Shown: piece by piece, positions 1 through 8,286 of the stretch
Position numbering within the stretch: the first letter of the stretch is position 1
Layout: each line of letters opens with the position of its first letter
Assembly: GCA_913051545.1 (NCBI GenBank)
Contig: CAJXCD010000001.1
Coordinates: 300,863-364,862 of the forward strand
Source of the DNA: an uncultured Chloroflexota bacterium
GTDB lineage: Bacteria > Chloroflexota > Dehalococcoidia > Lucifugimonadales > CAJXCD01
Length of the DNA: 64,000 bases
Direction of reading: 5' to 3'
Program-made: the position numbers and the translations under genes
Notes under the pieces: generated by a model
What the model saw: the letters and a program-made list of their open reading frames with translations, nothing else
The model's database searches: none
What the model was told of the DNA's origin: nothing

Positions 1-1
1 A

Positions 2-1048
2 ACGGTCGGTATGCTGCCGGAACGAGTTTCTAATAAGATGGCTGGATTCAACGTAGGGAAAGAGTGTCCGGCCCTCAGTGTTTTAGTGGAATTTTCGCAA
101 GATAAAGTTATGTCAGGATGGGAAGTTGTCCCTTCGATAGTAGAAATTGACGAATCATTTTCATATGAAAGTTCAGATACTGCTCTGAATGACCAAAGGA
201 ATATTTGGTATGTAGCCCTCTCTAACTTGGAAAAAATATCTAAAGTGCTTAGGGCTAGACGAGAGCATTCTGGAGCTTTAAAAATTGAACGATCTGAGAT
301 GAAAGTGATGGTAAATCAAGATAAAAAGATTCAAGTGAGTAAATCACTCAGGTCAGGTAGATCAAGGAAACTTGTAGAGGAGTTGATGGTGCTGTTTAAT
401 TCTATTTTGGCCTCTTTCTCAGTTAACGAAAATATTCCGGTCTTGTATCGTTCTCAGGGAGGAATAGACCGCGATGACCCACATTCAAACAACTTGATCT
501 CCAGAGATATAGCAACCCAAATATTCGGCCGGTATTCCGTTATTAAAAGTCTGCCTCCTGCACAAACGGGTATTGTTCCTATGCCGCACAAAGGGCTAGG
601 TGTCAAAGCTTATCTACAATCTACGTCACCGATCAGACGCTATGTTGACCTAGTATTACAAAGGCAAATCAGCCAGTATTGCGCCAAAGGTGAATACGTG
701 TATTCTGAAGAATATTTGAAATCCTTGGGACAACGTGCGGAGATACAGGCCAGGGAAATATTTAAGTTAGAAGATGGACGAAAAAGGTACTGGTTTTTGA
801 AATATCTTGAGCAGTCATATATATGTGATGTCACTAGTGAAAAATCAAGAAATTTTGAGGTGGTGGTTCTTGAGAATTATTTGGACAGGATGGCACTTGT
901 AGAATTGATAGAATACCCTTTCAGAACCAGAATTAATTTGCCTGTAAAATCAACACCTGGATCAAAAGCTCTGATAGAACTCCAAGAAGTCGATTTGTGG
1001 CGTCGGACAGCTAAATTTGAATATATAGAGTCTAGGCAAATCAACTGA
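2..1048 (+). CDS. RNB-domain 3'-5' exoribonuclease (RNase II/R family), 5' end outside window
   Basis: C-terminal part of an RNase II/R-type exoribonuclease that degrades RNA from the 3' end. The frame is open to the left window edge, so the ATG at 11 is internal: residues around MLPERVSN match the part of the RNB domain after the catalytic aspartates. A later segment, STSPIRRYVDLV, is the hallmark RNB motif that normally reads HFTSPIRRYxDL. The stretch after about residue 260 looks like a degenerate OB/S1-like tail, but no clear S1 domain is visible, so RNase II-like and RNase R-like cannot be separated. No terminator is evident in the 129 bp before the next gene. Confidence 0.85.
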   Translation, partial: TVGMLPERVSNKMAGFNVGKECPALSVLVEFSQDKVMSGWEVVPSIVEIDESFSYESSDTALNDQRNIWYVALSNLEKISKVLRARREHSGALKIERSEMKVMVNQDKKIQVSKSLRSGRSRKLVEELMVLFNSILASFSVNENIPVLYRSQGGIDRDDPHSNNLISRDIATQIFGRYSVIKSLPPAQTGIVPMPHKGLGVKAYLQSTSPIRRYVDLVLQRQISQYCAKGEYVYSEEYLKSLGQRAEIQAREIFKLEDGRKRYWFLKYLEQSYICDVTSEKSRNFEVVVLENYLDRMALVELIEYPFRTRINLPVKSTPGSKALIELQEVDLWRRTAKFEYIESRQIN

Positions 1049-1177
1049 TATTGGGATGATATATACTGCAGGAACTAGTGATATCATACGAACAGACTTT
1101 CATAGTTACTATATTTCTGACATTAAGTCATTTTGGCATTATGTTTAAACTTTTTATTCTGCGGAGGAGGTTCTTCA

Positions 1178-2590
1178 ATGCATATGTATATTGGTGGTGA
1201 ATGGACTGATAGGGAGGATAAAATTTCGGTTATCAACCCTTTCAATAATTCAATTGTTGACACGGTGCCTAGTGCAACCACAGATGATGTTGAATTAGCA
1301 ATTAATAGTGCTGTTAGCGGTGCGAAAGACATTGCTGCTTTATCTGGATACGAACGTTACCAGATTTTACGTAAGGCAGCTGACCTTTTGGAAGAACGTA
1401 CAGAGGATTTTGCTCGAATTATAACCTTAGAGGAGGGTAAGGTAATATCTGAAGGCCGTCTTGAAGTGTCAAGAGCAGTTCAGACTATGACGCTTTCAGC
1501 GGAGGAATCAAAAAGGATACACGGTGAGATGGTTCCATTAGATGGAGCACCTGGTTGGTCAGGACAGTTAGGTTTTACGCTTCGAGTCCCTTGTGGTGTA
1601 GTAGCAGCGATTAGTCCTTTCAATTTTCCTCTAAATTTAGTTTGTCATAAGGTAGGTCCAGCACTTGCAGCTGGCAATTCTGTAATTCTCAAACCAGCTA
1701 CAGATACTCCTTTATCTGCTTTAAAACTGACGGAAATTTTACTCGAGGCTGGAGTTCCGACAGGTGCAATCCAGTGCATAACCGGGTCGGGTAGCAGTAT
1801 AGGAGATCCTTTGGTTGCAGATTCGAGGGTTCGAAAAGTAACTTTCACGGGCAGTCGTGATATTGGAGAGAGGATATGTAAAACTGCGGGATTAAAAAAG
1901 GTTACGATGGAACTTGGTTCCAATGCGCCCCTTATAGTCATGCCGGATGCCGATATTGATAAGGTAGTAAAGGCGACAGTTTCGAGTGGGTTTTCGAATG
2001 CGGGACAGGTTTGTATATCGGCTCAAAGGATAATTACACATGAGAAAGTGTATGGTGACTACCTAGATGCTCTCAGTTCCGAGGTAGAACTGATTAATAC
2101 AGGGGATCCGTTGGATGAGAGTGTGAAGATGGGTCCCATGGTTCGGTCACAAGATGCTGAAAGGGTTAACGGGTGGATCAAAGAGGCTGTAAATGCTGGA
2201 GCTAGAACTGTTGTAGGAGGTGAATATTCGGGTGCGGTACATCAGGCCACCGTTGTAGCCGACGTAAATCCTGACATGAGAATTTCCTGTGAGGAACTAT
2301 TTGGTCCTGCAGTCGCTGTAACAAGATCTGCAGGGATAGATGAAGCGATAAAAATGGCTAACGACAGTAATTACGGGTTGAGTGCAGGCATATTCACACA
2401 GGACATAGATTGGGCTATGAAGTTTGCACGTGAAGTGGAATCCGGTAATTTAATGATAAATTCTGGTCCTCAGTATCGGGCTGACCTTATGCCGTATGGG
2501 GGATTGAAAGAGAGTGGGATGGGGAAGGAAGGTCCGCGATACGCGGTAGAGGAAATGACGGAACTTAAAATGGTGGTTTATCATCCTTAG
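1178..2590 (+). CDS. NAD(P)-dependent aldehyde dehydrogenase
   Basis: Aldehyde dehydrogenase superfamily enzyme of 470 residues, oxidising an aldehyde to the acid with NAD(P). The chosen ATG has a strong GGAGGAGG at 1163-1170; an upstream in-frame ATG at 1133 has none. Visible landmarks are the SPFNFPLNLV cofactor loop, general base Glu245 in MELGSNAP, nucleophile Cys279 in GQVCISAQR, and EELFGPAVAV near the C-terminus. It resembles the lactaldehyde/glyceraldehyde-3-phosphate/succinate-semialdehyde branch; the substrate cannot be read from sequence. It stands as a single gene between an RNA nuclease and erpA. Confidence 0.9.
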   Translation: MHMYIGGEWTDREDKISVINPFNNSIVDTVPSATTDDVELAINSAVSGAKDIAALSGYERYQILRKAADLLEERTEDFARIITLEEGKVISEGRLEVSRAVQTMTLSAEESKRIHGEMVPLDGAPGWSGQLGFTLRVPCGVVAAISPFNFPLNLVCHKVGPALAAGNSVILKPATDTPLSALKLTEILLEAGVPTGAIQCITGSGSSIGDPLVADSRVRKVTFTGSRDIGERICKTAGLKKVTMELGSNAPLIVMPDADIDKVVKATVSSGFSNAGQVCISAQRIITHEKVYGDYLDALSSEVELINTGDPLDESVKMGPMVRSQDAERVNGWIKEAVNAGARTVVGGEYSGAVHQATVVADVNPDMRISCEELFGPAVAVTRSAGIDEAIKMANDSNYGLSAGIFTQDIDWAMKFAREVESGNLMINSGPQYRADLMPYGGLKESGMGKEGPRYAVEEMTELKMVVYHP

Positions 2591-2628
2591 TTGCATTCTA
2601 AGGTACATAAACCACAGGTTTACATTTG

Positions 2629-2658
2629 TTGACTTCAATCCAATTCCATATGTACAAT
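2629..2658 (+). promoter_or_regulatory. Sigma-70-type promoter for erpA
   Basis: TTGACT (2629-2634) and TACAAT (2653-2658) are separated by 18 bp; each hexamer matches consensus at five of six positions. The predicted start near 2665 gives a leader of about 30 nt containing AGGGAG at 2680-2685, eight bases before the erpA ATG. Confidence 0.55.
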
Positions 2659-2693
2659 CGAGTGTGTGAGTCTACTATCAGGGAGTTGATAAG

Positions 2694-3047
2694 ATGCCAG
2701 TCAAAGAAAATACTAAGCCTCTTACAATATCTATATCAGAACAGGCAGCCAGTCATGTCCGGGCATTTGCTGAGCAGGCAGGCAAGGAAGTGTCCAATTT
2801 GAGGGTGGGGGTGAAGGGAGGAGGGTGTTCAGGGCTCACTTATGTCTTGGACATAGTGGAAGAGCCCCGAGATGGAGATAAGATCATTGAAGAACATGGG
2901 CTTAAGTTGTTTGTAGATCGCAATTCGTATGTATTTTTGGCGGGGACGACGCTTGATTATTCAGGTGGGCTGAATGGCAAAGGGTTTGTTTTTAACAATC
3001 CTAATGCCAAAACCTCTTGTGGTTGCGGAACTTCATTTGGGGTATAA
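2694..3047 (+). CDS. erpA: ErpA/IscA-type iron-sulfur cluster carrier
   Basis: A-type Fe-S carrier of 117 residues that accepts clusters from the scaffold and delivers them to apo-proteins. The three ligand cysteines are present: Cys45 in GGGCSGLTY and the C-terminal pair Cys109/Cys111 in SCGCGTSF. The long N-terminal acidic/loop pattern and GKGFVFNNPNA are typical of the HesB/IscA/ErpA family. A good Shine-Dalgarno (AGGGAG) lies upstream. It has its own promoter and an intrinsic terminator. The following ygfZ-like gene also belongs to Fe-S maturation, so the pair makes biological sense. ErpA rather than IscA is chosen because no isc scaffold genes are adjacent; SufA is possible. Confidence 0.88.
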   Translation: MPVKENTKPLTISISEQAASHVRAFAEQAGKEVSNLRVGVKGGGCSGLTYVLDIVEEPRDGDKIIEEHGLKLFVDRNSYVFLAGTTLDYSGGLNGKGFVFNNPNAKTSCGCGTSFGV

Positions 3048-3081
3048 AGTTTACGCTCTATTCTAGAAATTAATTATCATT

Positions 3082-3110
3082 CGCCGCTCTATAATTAAGG
3101 GCGGCGTTTT
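3082..3110 (+). terminator. Intrinsic terminator after erpA
   Basis: An 8-bp GC-rich stem (CGCCGCTC at 3082-3089 with GGGCGGCG at 3099-3106, one G-U pair) closes a 9-nt AT loop and is followed by TTTT. The TTG start of the next gene lies only four bases beyond, so read-through would be needed to express ygfZ from the erpA promoter. Confidence 0.7.
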
Positions 3111-3113
3111 AAT

Positions 3114-4142
3114 TTGGAGAATACTGTTTTGGATGCTGATTCAATTGGGAGCAAATATTTAGGTGTACCCATTCCTGTCTATACCTCTATAGAAGAAGAA
3201 TATTGTTCTTTGGTTGAGAATGTTGCGATAGTTGATAGGTCCGGTGTTGGACGTTTGTGGTGTAGAGGAGAAGACGCACTTGATTTGATTAATCGGTTAT
3301 CTACAAATCAAATGATAGGCTTAAGTCCCAACAAGGGTGTAGCGACTGTCCTTACATCTAATAAGGGACGCATAATCGACGTCCTTAGTATTTTTAATTT
3401 TGACAATGATCTTTTTGTACAGGCTTCACCATTTGCCAGTGAAAAAATTGTGAAATGGATAAATTTCTACACAATAATGGAGTCAGTTAATGTTGATGAT
3501 GTTACAACAGAAACATCAATGATGTCGTTGATTGGTCCTAATTCCTCTAGTGTATTGAAGGATTTAATAGGTCTAGACTTCTCACTCGAATTGTACGAGG
3601 GTAAGCAGATATCTCTGAATGGAATCGATACTATTGTATGCAGGAGTGATTTTGCGTTCCCTGATGCATATGATTTCATAGTTGGAAAACATAACTTAGA
3701 TGCGTTGTGGGAAATGTTCCGTACCGTAGGAGTTATGTCTGTGGGATCAAAAGCTCTAGATTTATTGCGTATAGAGCAGGGGAATCCATCTTATACTAGA
3801 GAATTAACGGATAGTTATAATCCACTGGAATCCGGGTTACGAAAATATATAAGTTTTAACAAAGGTTGTTATATTGGACAAGAAGTTATAGCACGACTTG
3901 ATGCTTACAAAAAAGTTCAGAAGTATTTAGTGGGATTGGAATGGGAATCCACCTGTAAAATTAATAGTTTTACTGGTTTATTTAAGGACAATGATCAAGT
4001 TGGGTTAATCACTTCATGGTCTGTATCGCCTAAGGACAAGAAAAACATAGGCCTAGGATACGTTAGAAAAGCCAACGCGATAGCAGGCGAACTTCTGCAA
4101 AGTGACAATGAAGATATCGTATACGTTAAGTCAGTGTTTTGA
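3114..4142 (+). CDS. ygfZ: YgfZ/GcvT-like folate-binding Fe-S maturation protein
   Basis: Member of the YgfZ branch of the GcvT-fold family, a folate-dependent factor that supports assembly or repair of Fe-S enzymes. The diagnostic signature is KGCYIGQE at residues 250-257, including the conserved Cys252; the N-terminal half has the GcvT-like RLSTNQM and a LTSNKGRIIDVL strand. Length 342 residues is usual for the family. The start is a TTG directly after the erpA terminator with only a poor Shine-Dalgarno, so the start is uncertain. Not an aminomethyltransferase: no glycine-cleavage genes are nearby and the signature is YgfZ-specific. Confidence 0.8.
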   Translation: MENTVLDADSIGSKYLGVPIPVYTSIEEEYCSLVENVAIVDRSGVGRLWCRGEDALDLINRLSTNQMIGLSPNKGVATVLTSNKGRIIDVLSIFNFDNDLFVQASPFASEKIVKWINFYTIMESVNVDDVTTETSMMSLIGPNSSSVLKDLIGLDFSLELYEGKQISLNGIDTIVCRSDFAFPDAYDFIVGKHNLDALWEMFRTVGVMSVGSKALDLLRIEQGNPSYTRELTDSYNPLESGLRKYISFNKGCYIGQEVIARLDAYKKVQKYLVGLEWESTCKINSFTGLFKDNDQVGLITSWSVSPKDKKNIGLGYVRKANAIAGELLQSDNEDIVYVKSVF

Positions 4143-4186
4143 AAAAATTGGATGCTGTTTTGCTGGTAGTAAATTTTGATGTGGAG

Positions 4187-4930
4187 TTATATTAATGAAT
4201 ATCCTCCGTCTACTACTATCACCTGACCCCTTATCATTTCAGCATCTCTCGTACACAAAAAAGAGACTGTTTTTGCTATGTCTTGAGCAGTAAGCATTCT
4301 ACCGACTGGATTATGCTTGCCAGATACCAACATTTCTTTACGGTTCGGAAAGTGATTGAGTGCTTCAGTATTCACATATCCTCCAGAAACGGCATTTACT
4401 GAAATACCTTTTGGAGCCAGCTCAACAGCTAGATATCGAGTAGAAGATTCTAGTGCAGCCTTTGAAGTGCCAACCGAAAAATAGTTTTTGAGAACTTTTT
4501 GCGATCCTAGGCTTGTTATGTTAATTATGTTTCCACCCTTAGACATTAGGTTCGATGCTTCTATGGAACACATCCAGGCTGCTTTGGCATTTATGTTCAT
4601 CACCCAATCCCAATGCTTTTCTTCTAGTTCTTTAGCGGGCCTTTGAATTCCTGAAGCCGCGTTATTCACCAATATATCCAAGTGGCCGAATTCATTTCGG
4701 ATAATCCGAAATAAATCGCGGATTTTATCACTCCTGCTTAGATCAGCTTTAACTTTGAGGCACTGAACGCCTATTTTTTCTATATCCAGTTTCGTTTCTA
4801 GGGCTGCTTCATGATTTCGGTGATAATTGAAAACTATATTCGTTCCGAGGCTAGCAAGTTCTAATGCAACCCCTTTACCGATTCCTCTAGATCCCCCAGT
4901 AACGAGGGCGATTTTTCCTTTAAATGACAT
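4187..4930 (-). CDS. fabL: Enoyl-[acyl-carrier-protein] reductase, FabL type
   Basis: Short-chain dehydrogenase of 247 residues that closely resembles the FabL enoyl-ACP reductase of Bacillus, which reduces the trans-2 double bond in the last step of each fatty-acid elongation round. The cofactor motif is TGGSRGIGKG near the N-terminus. FabL-like stretches are NNAASGIQRPAKELEE, HWDWVMNINAKA, the active-site region NYFSVGTSKAALE (Tyr-x6-Lys) and VSGGYVNTEALNHFPNR. It is the last gene of the minus-strand lipid operon, 36 bp after fabG. No FabI, FabK or FabV is visible in the window, so this may be the main enoyl reductase. Confidence 0.85.
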   Translation of the reverse strand: MSFKGKIALVTGGSRGIGKGVALELASLGTNIVFNYHRNHEAALETKLDIEKIGVQCLKVKADLSRSDKIRDLFRIIRNEFGHLDILVNNAASGIQRPAKELEEKHWDWVMNINAKAAWMCSIEASNLMSKGGNIINITSLGSQKVLKNYFSVGTSKAALESSTRYLAVELAPKGISVNAVSGGYVNTEALNHFPNRKEMLVSGKHNPVGRMLTAQDIAKTVSFLCTRDAEMIRGQVIVVDGGYSLI

Positions 4931-4966
4931 AGTGTTTTGTGATTAGGCTGATATCAACTTACTGTT

Positions 4967-5719
4967 TTATACGGCCATCCCCCCATCCACGCTTATAACT
5001 TGGCCTGTGACATAATTAGCTTTGTCATCAGCTAAGTAAGCAGCCATGTGTGCCACGTCGTTTACATCACCGAAATGTCCTTGAGGTATAAGACTTAGCC
5101 ATCTATTTCGTTGGTCATCAGACAGTACAGACGTAGTTTCTGTTTCAAAATATCCAGGTGCAATGACATTTACGGTGATTCCTCTAGTGGCAACCTCTTT
5201 CGCAAGAGCCTTCGTAAAACCTATGATTGCAGCCTTAGATGCTGTGTAATTTGTTTGAGCTGGGTTGCCTCTTAGGGCGACTACGGACCCGATGTTAATG
5301 ATGCGACCCCACCGTTCTCGCATCATGTCTTTAAGGACGGATCTAGTGGTGTAGAAAGTACCGTTTAGATTTACGTCTATAACCCTTTGCCAGGAATCAT
5401 CGGACATCCTAACCAGTAGTCGGTCGTCAATAATACCTGCGTTGTTGACGAGAATATTCACTCCTCCCCATTCGTTACTGATGTTTGATATCATGCCTTT
5501 TACCTGATCTAAGTTTGACACATCTGCACGGACCTTCAGTGCGACACCTCCAGATTCACTTATCATTCTTACCAGATTTTCGGCCGCATCTTCAGAAGAA
5601 TTATAGTTGATTGCGACTTTCACTCCATTTTCGGCAAGTCTGACAGCTATTGCTCTACCAATACCCTTTGATCCGCCTGTTACTAGAGCCACCTTTCCGG
5701 TCAATGTATTTTCTGTCAC
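4967..5719 (-). CDS. fabG: 3-oxoacyl-[acyl-carrier-protein] reductase
   Basis: SDR enzyme of 250 residues for the first reduction step of fatty-acid elongation, using NADPH. It has TGGSKGIGRA at the cofactor site, NNAGIIDD, the catalytic Ser in NIGSVV, YTASKAAIIG (Tyr-x3-Lys) and the C-terminal YVTGQVISVDGG typical of FabG. The start is a GTG that overlaps the plsX stop (TAGTG), so translation is probably coupled. The setting between plsX and fabL and downstream of two dehydratases supports FabG rather than a catabolic SDR. Confidence 0.9.
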   Translation of the reverse strand: MTENTLTGKVALVTGGSKGIGRAIAVRLAENGVKVAINYNSSEDAAENLVRMISESGGVALKVRADVSNLDQVKGMISNISNEWGGVNILVNNAGIIDDRLLVRMSDDSWQRVIDVNLNGTFYTTRSVLKDMMRERWGRIINIGSVVALRGNPAQTNYTASKAAIIGFTKALAKEVATRGITVNVIAPGYFETETTSVLSDDQRNRWLSLIPQGHFGDVNDVAHMAAYLADDKANYVTGQVISVDGGMAV

Positions 5720-6738
5720 TATTTTCCTGCCTTGATATTTAATGAAGATAATTCTTGGTTGAGCTTGGGAACTAAATTTACCCTGACTGCATGTGCAGCC
5801 GTCTCTATAGCTCTCTGGACTGCCTCTTTGTTAGCTTTGCCGTGACCAACCACGGAGACTCCTTTGATACCAAAAAGTGGACCTCCTCCCCAAGTTTCAG
5901 CAACGTTATTAACATTGTAAATATTTTCAGCGACCTGCTCCAAATCTCTATGTGGAATTTTGTTTTTGAATTCTTTCAGGATATGTTTGGATATAGCTAA
6001 CCCGAGTCCTTCAGTTAGTTTCATCACGACATTACCAATAAAACCGTCACAGATAACTACATTGGCTTGTTCAAAAGGAAGGTCGCTAGCTTCAATGTTA
6101 CCAATAAAATTCAATTCCGTTTCAGAAATCAGATCTGCCGTTTCTTTAGTCTGGCGGTTTCCCTTCCCGTCTTCAGTTCCTACACTTAAGATTGCCACTT
6201 TAGGGTTATCGATGCTCCAGAATTGCCGAGCAAATACATCACCGATTATTGCAAAACACACTAGCTGATGTGGTTTGCAATCTACGTTAGCACCTACCTC
6301 AATTACTATCGTATTGGGCGAAAGGCCAATTATTGGGCCACCTAGAGCAGGTCTATCTATTCCTTCAATTACTCCAAGGATTAAAGCTCCTGCCGCCATT
6401 GCTGCTCCGGTCGAGCCCATGGTTACTGAAGCATCTGCAATTCCTTTTTTTACCAGACCCGTACTAACTAATATAGATGATTCAGGCTTTTGGCGGAATG
6501 CAACTGTTGGAGATTCGCCTTCCAATATAACCCCATCAGATGGAACAATCTGTATAGGAAGTCCGTTGGTATCATGTTTGTCTAATTCTTCAGAAACCAA
6601 TTTATGATCGCCAACCAAGGCGATATTAATACCTTCTCCTTGGGACGCCTTAACCGCTCCTGCTACTATTTGATCTGGTGCATTATCCCCACCCATAGCA
6701 TCTACAGCAATTGTTAATGTTTTAGTTTCTTTGTTCAA
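5719..6738 (-). CDS. plsX: Phosphate acyltransferase PlsX
   Basis: Converts acyl-ACP to acyl-phosphate, the donor for PlsY in phospholipid synthesis. Diagnostic motifs are AVDAMGGDNAP at the N-terminus, FRQKPESS, ASVTMGSTGAAMAAG and DGFIGNVVMKLTEG. The frame also permits a TTG four codons upstream, but GGAGG at 6743-6747 lies five bases before the TTG chosen here, which makes the protein start MNKETKTLTIAVDAMGGD. It sits between the MaoC-type dehydratase and fabG, linking fatty-acid elongation to membrane lipid synthesis. The matching plsY-like gene is about 33 kb away. Confidence 0.93.
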   Translation of the reverse strand: MNKETKTLTIAVDAMGGDNAPDQIVAGAVKASQGEGINIALVGDHKLVSEELDKHDTNGLPIQIVPSDGVILEGESPTVAFRQKPESSILVSTGLVKKGIADASVTMGSTGAAMAAGALILGVIEGIDRPALGGPIIGLSPNTIVIEVGANVDCKPHQLVCFAIIGDVFARQFWSIDNPKVAILSVGTEDGKGNRQTKETADLISETELNFIGNIEASDLPFEQANVVICDGFIGNVVMKLTEGLGLAISKHILKEFKNKIPHRDLEQVAENIYNVNNVAETWGGGPLFGIKGVSVVGHGKANKEAVQRAIETAAHAVRVNLVPKLNQELSSLNIKAGK

Positions 6739-6758
6739 CAATTCCTCCAATTCTAGTA

Positions 6759-7169
6759 TTATGAGCCCTTAGTTGAAATACGAGCTTCACCTGATATGGC
6801 TATTTCGCCCGTATGTCTTCTAACACCTACAGAGCATATTATTTCGTATCCACACGATCTCTCAGATATATCTTTCACATTTCCAAAAGTGGTAATTGTG
6901 TCACCACTTAAAACAGGTGCCCTGAATTTTAGTTTTAATTTTCCATTTGAAGCCCAATCGTCTTTGAAGTCTATATTCATCATTTCTGAAATGGTAGCAG
7001 CAATCATCATTCCATGGGCTATGGTTGATTCAAATGGAGATGATCTAGCAGCATATTTCTCATCAATGTGTATCGGGTTATAGTCACCCGATGCTCGGGC
7101 ATAACAGTTGATGCTATTCTGGTCTATTAATTTAACGATTTCTGCTAGTTGATCCCCTTTAGTCATCAT
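6759..7169 (-). CDS. MaoC-like (R)-specific hydratase/dehydratase, probable HadB-type subunit
   Basis: HotDog-fold protein of 136 residues with the hydratase-2 motif: Asp and His in ASGDYNPIHIDEKYA, followed by IAHGMMIAATISEM. The family hydrates enoyl thioesters or dehydrates 3-hydroxyacyl thioesters. Position inside a plsX-fabG-fabL operon and next to a second small HotDog protein points to the 3-hydroxyacyl-ACP dehydratase step, as with the HadA-HadB pair of mycobacteria. This role is inferred from context; a catabolic PhaJ-like hydratase is the alternative. Start at tandem ATGs after AAGGGA. Confidence 0.75.
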   Translation of the reverse strand: MMTKGDQLAEIVKLIDQNSINCYARASGDYNPIHIDEKYAARSSPFESTIAHGMMIAATISEMMNIDFKDDWASNGKLKLKFRAPVLSGDTITTFGNVKDISERSCGYEIICSVGVRRHTGEIAISGEARISTKGS

Positions 7170-7194
7170 TTTCCCTTCAAAATCATTACGAAAT

Positions 7195-7614
7195 TTAGGA
7201 TGGCATTACGAGTGTGCTTTTCCCTGTAAGAACCGTGGCACGATCTGTGTTTTCTATTTTCAAATCAACAGCGATAAAACGTTTTCCACTTCGGATAGAA
7301 TTTTGTGATAGTTTTGCCTGACAAAAGAGCTTCGCTCCCACTTTGACGGCCTTGTTGAATTCTAAATCTTGGGACACATGTAGCGTTCCCTCTGGGATGG
7401 AAAGATCTTGTATCACACCTCTCAGCCCAAGTGCAGCCACAGACATAGGCGGCGCAAACCAATCCTTGCCGTCATTATCAGCATCTGCAGGTTTTGATGC
7501 ACCTATTGCTTCTAAATATGCTTCTACAGTGTCCGAGTCAACGTTGTAGAAGCGCTCAGAAACTATATCCCCTAGAACAAGAGATTCGTATTCCAATACG
7601 GTTCCAGTCCCCAA
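7195..7614 (-). CDS. HadA-like N-terminal MaoC (HotDog) dehydratase partner
   Basis: Small HotDog-like protein of 139 residues, first gene of the lipid operon. It has the pattern of MaoC_dehydrat_N/HadA-type proteins: an N-terminal VDSDTVEAYLEAIG helix, APPMSVAALGLRG in place of a hydratase motif, then LHVSQDLEFNKAV. It lacks the D-x4-H active-site motif found in its neighbour, as expected for the non-catalytic partner of a heterodimer. The pairing is inferred from adjacency (25 bp gap) and by analogy with HadA/HadB. The TTG at 7614 lies only about 14 nt from the predicted transcription start; the in-frame TTG at 7596 is an alternative. Confidence 0.65.
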   Translation of the reverse strand: MGTGTVLEYESLVLGDIVSERFYNVDSDTVEAYLEAIGASKPADADNDGKDWFAPPMSVAALGLRGVIQDLSIPEGTLHVSQDLEFNKAVKVGAKLFCQAKLSQNSIRSGKRFIAVDLKIENTDRATVLTGKSTLVMPS

Positions 7615-7634
7615 AAGAGATGATCTAGAGATCG

Positions 7635-7663
7635 ATTATAGAGACAAATACCATTCAAAGCAA
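7635..7663 (-). promoter_or_regulatory. Promoter of the minus-strand fatty-acid operon
   Basis: On the minus strand a perfect TATAAT (7640-7635) lies 17 bp downstream of TTGCTT (7663-7658). Transcription would begin near 7628, giving an almost leaderless mRNA for the first dehydratase gene. The weak -35 hexamer could mean an activator is used; no FapR-like palindrome is present. Confidence 0.5.
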
Positions 7664-7763
7664 TCAACCTCAATAACAGTCATATTTTCACAATAAAGAA
7701 AAAGAGAAAGTGGTTGTTTGTAAGTATTTGTATCAATTGGGTAATAGGCAACTATAGATTGAT

Positions 7764-8129
7764 TCACGAAGCTTCATTAGGTGCACCTCTTTGCATTTCA
7801 GCTTCTTCTAAGAGGCGATCTAGCATTAAGAATGATTGGTCATTGTTGAAGTCCAAGCTAGCTATAGAGATAGCTCGGAAAAGAACCCCGGTAGACACTC
7901 TGGCATTGATTGATTCACCTAATGCAGGAATCTTTATGCCAAGGGACTTTGCTATGTAATTGCTGGCAGCCATTCCGTCACGAGTTAAAGAACATTCTAA
8001 TATAATCTGGTTTTGATGCTTAAGTTTCATACCGGATTTTTCCTGTGTCATTTCTAGAACCAAATGCGCTCGTGGCACAGAGATAAGATCTTCAGCATAA
8101 TCCGAAATGGTTGTATGGTTGTCTGCCAT
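7764..8129 (-). CDS. Hypothetical protein, 121 residues
   Basis: I do not recognise this protein. It is a soluble, mixed-charge polypeptide with no signal peptide, membrane segment or metal-binding cysteines (one Cys). The middle contains SLTRDGMAASNYIAKSLGI and the end is acidic and helical (LDRLLEEAEMQRG). No convincing Shine-Dalgarno precedes the ATG. It lies between the lipid operon promoter and the 44-bp palindrome, apparently as a single gene. The opposite strand has a shorter frame that overlaps it only partly. A real small gene is more likely than not, but the evidence is only the open frame and position. Confidence 0.5.
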   Translation of the reverse strand: MADNHTTISDYAEDLISVPRAHLVLEMTQEKSGMKLKHQNQIILECSLTRDGMAASNYIAKSLGIKIPALGESINARVSTGVLFRAISIASLDFNNDQSFLMLDRLLEEAEMQRGAPNEAS

Positions 8130-8229
8130 TGGTATTTTACTTGGGAGTCAAAGTCTTTAGGCTTACGAAACTTCTTCTGCATGCCGAATCTTAAGACAAG
8201 CTAAAAAGGTGGAGTCTAGTCACTTTATG

Positions 8230-8273
8230 ATCTGTCTCAATAGGGGCTAACGTTAGCCCCTATTGAGACAGAT
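8230..8273. repeat. Perfect 44-bp palindrome
   Basis: The sequence from 8230 to 8273 equals its own reverse complement over all 44 bases, centred on AACGTT. It begins 13 bp beyond the stop of the formaldehyde-dehydrogenase-type gene, so as RNA it could form a 20-bp hairpin and act as a 3' stabiliser or terminator. Neither side has a clear T-run, so a classical intrinsic terminator is not certain. A protein-binding or replication-sensitive site is possible. Confidence 0.85.
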
Positions 8274-8286
8274 ACAAATATTTACA

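Noticed and set aside
640-834. Antisense open frames inside real genes throughout the window
   Set aside because: They lack ribosome sites and recognisable motifs and mirror strong coding signals on the other strand.
1133-1160. TTGGCA and TATTCT with 16-bp spacing as aldehyde dehydrogenase promoter
   Set aside because: Transcription would begin inside the ribosome-binding site at 1163-1170, so the mRNA would lose it.
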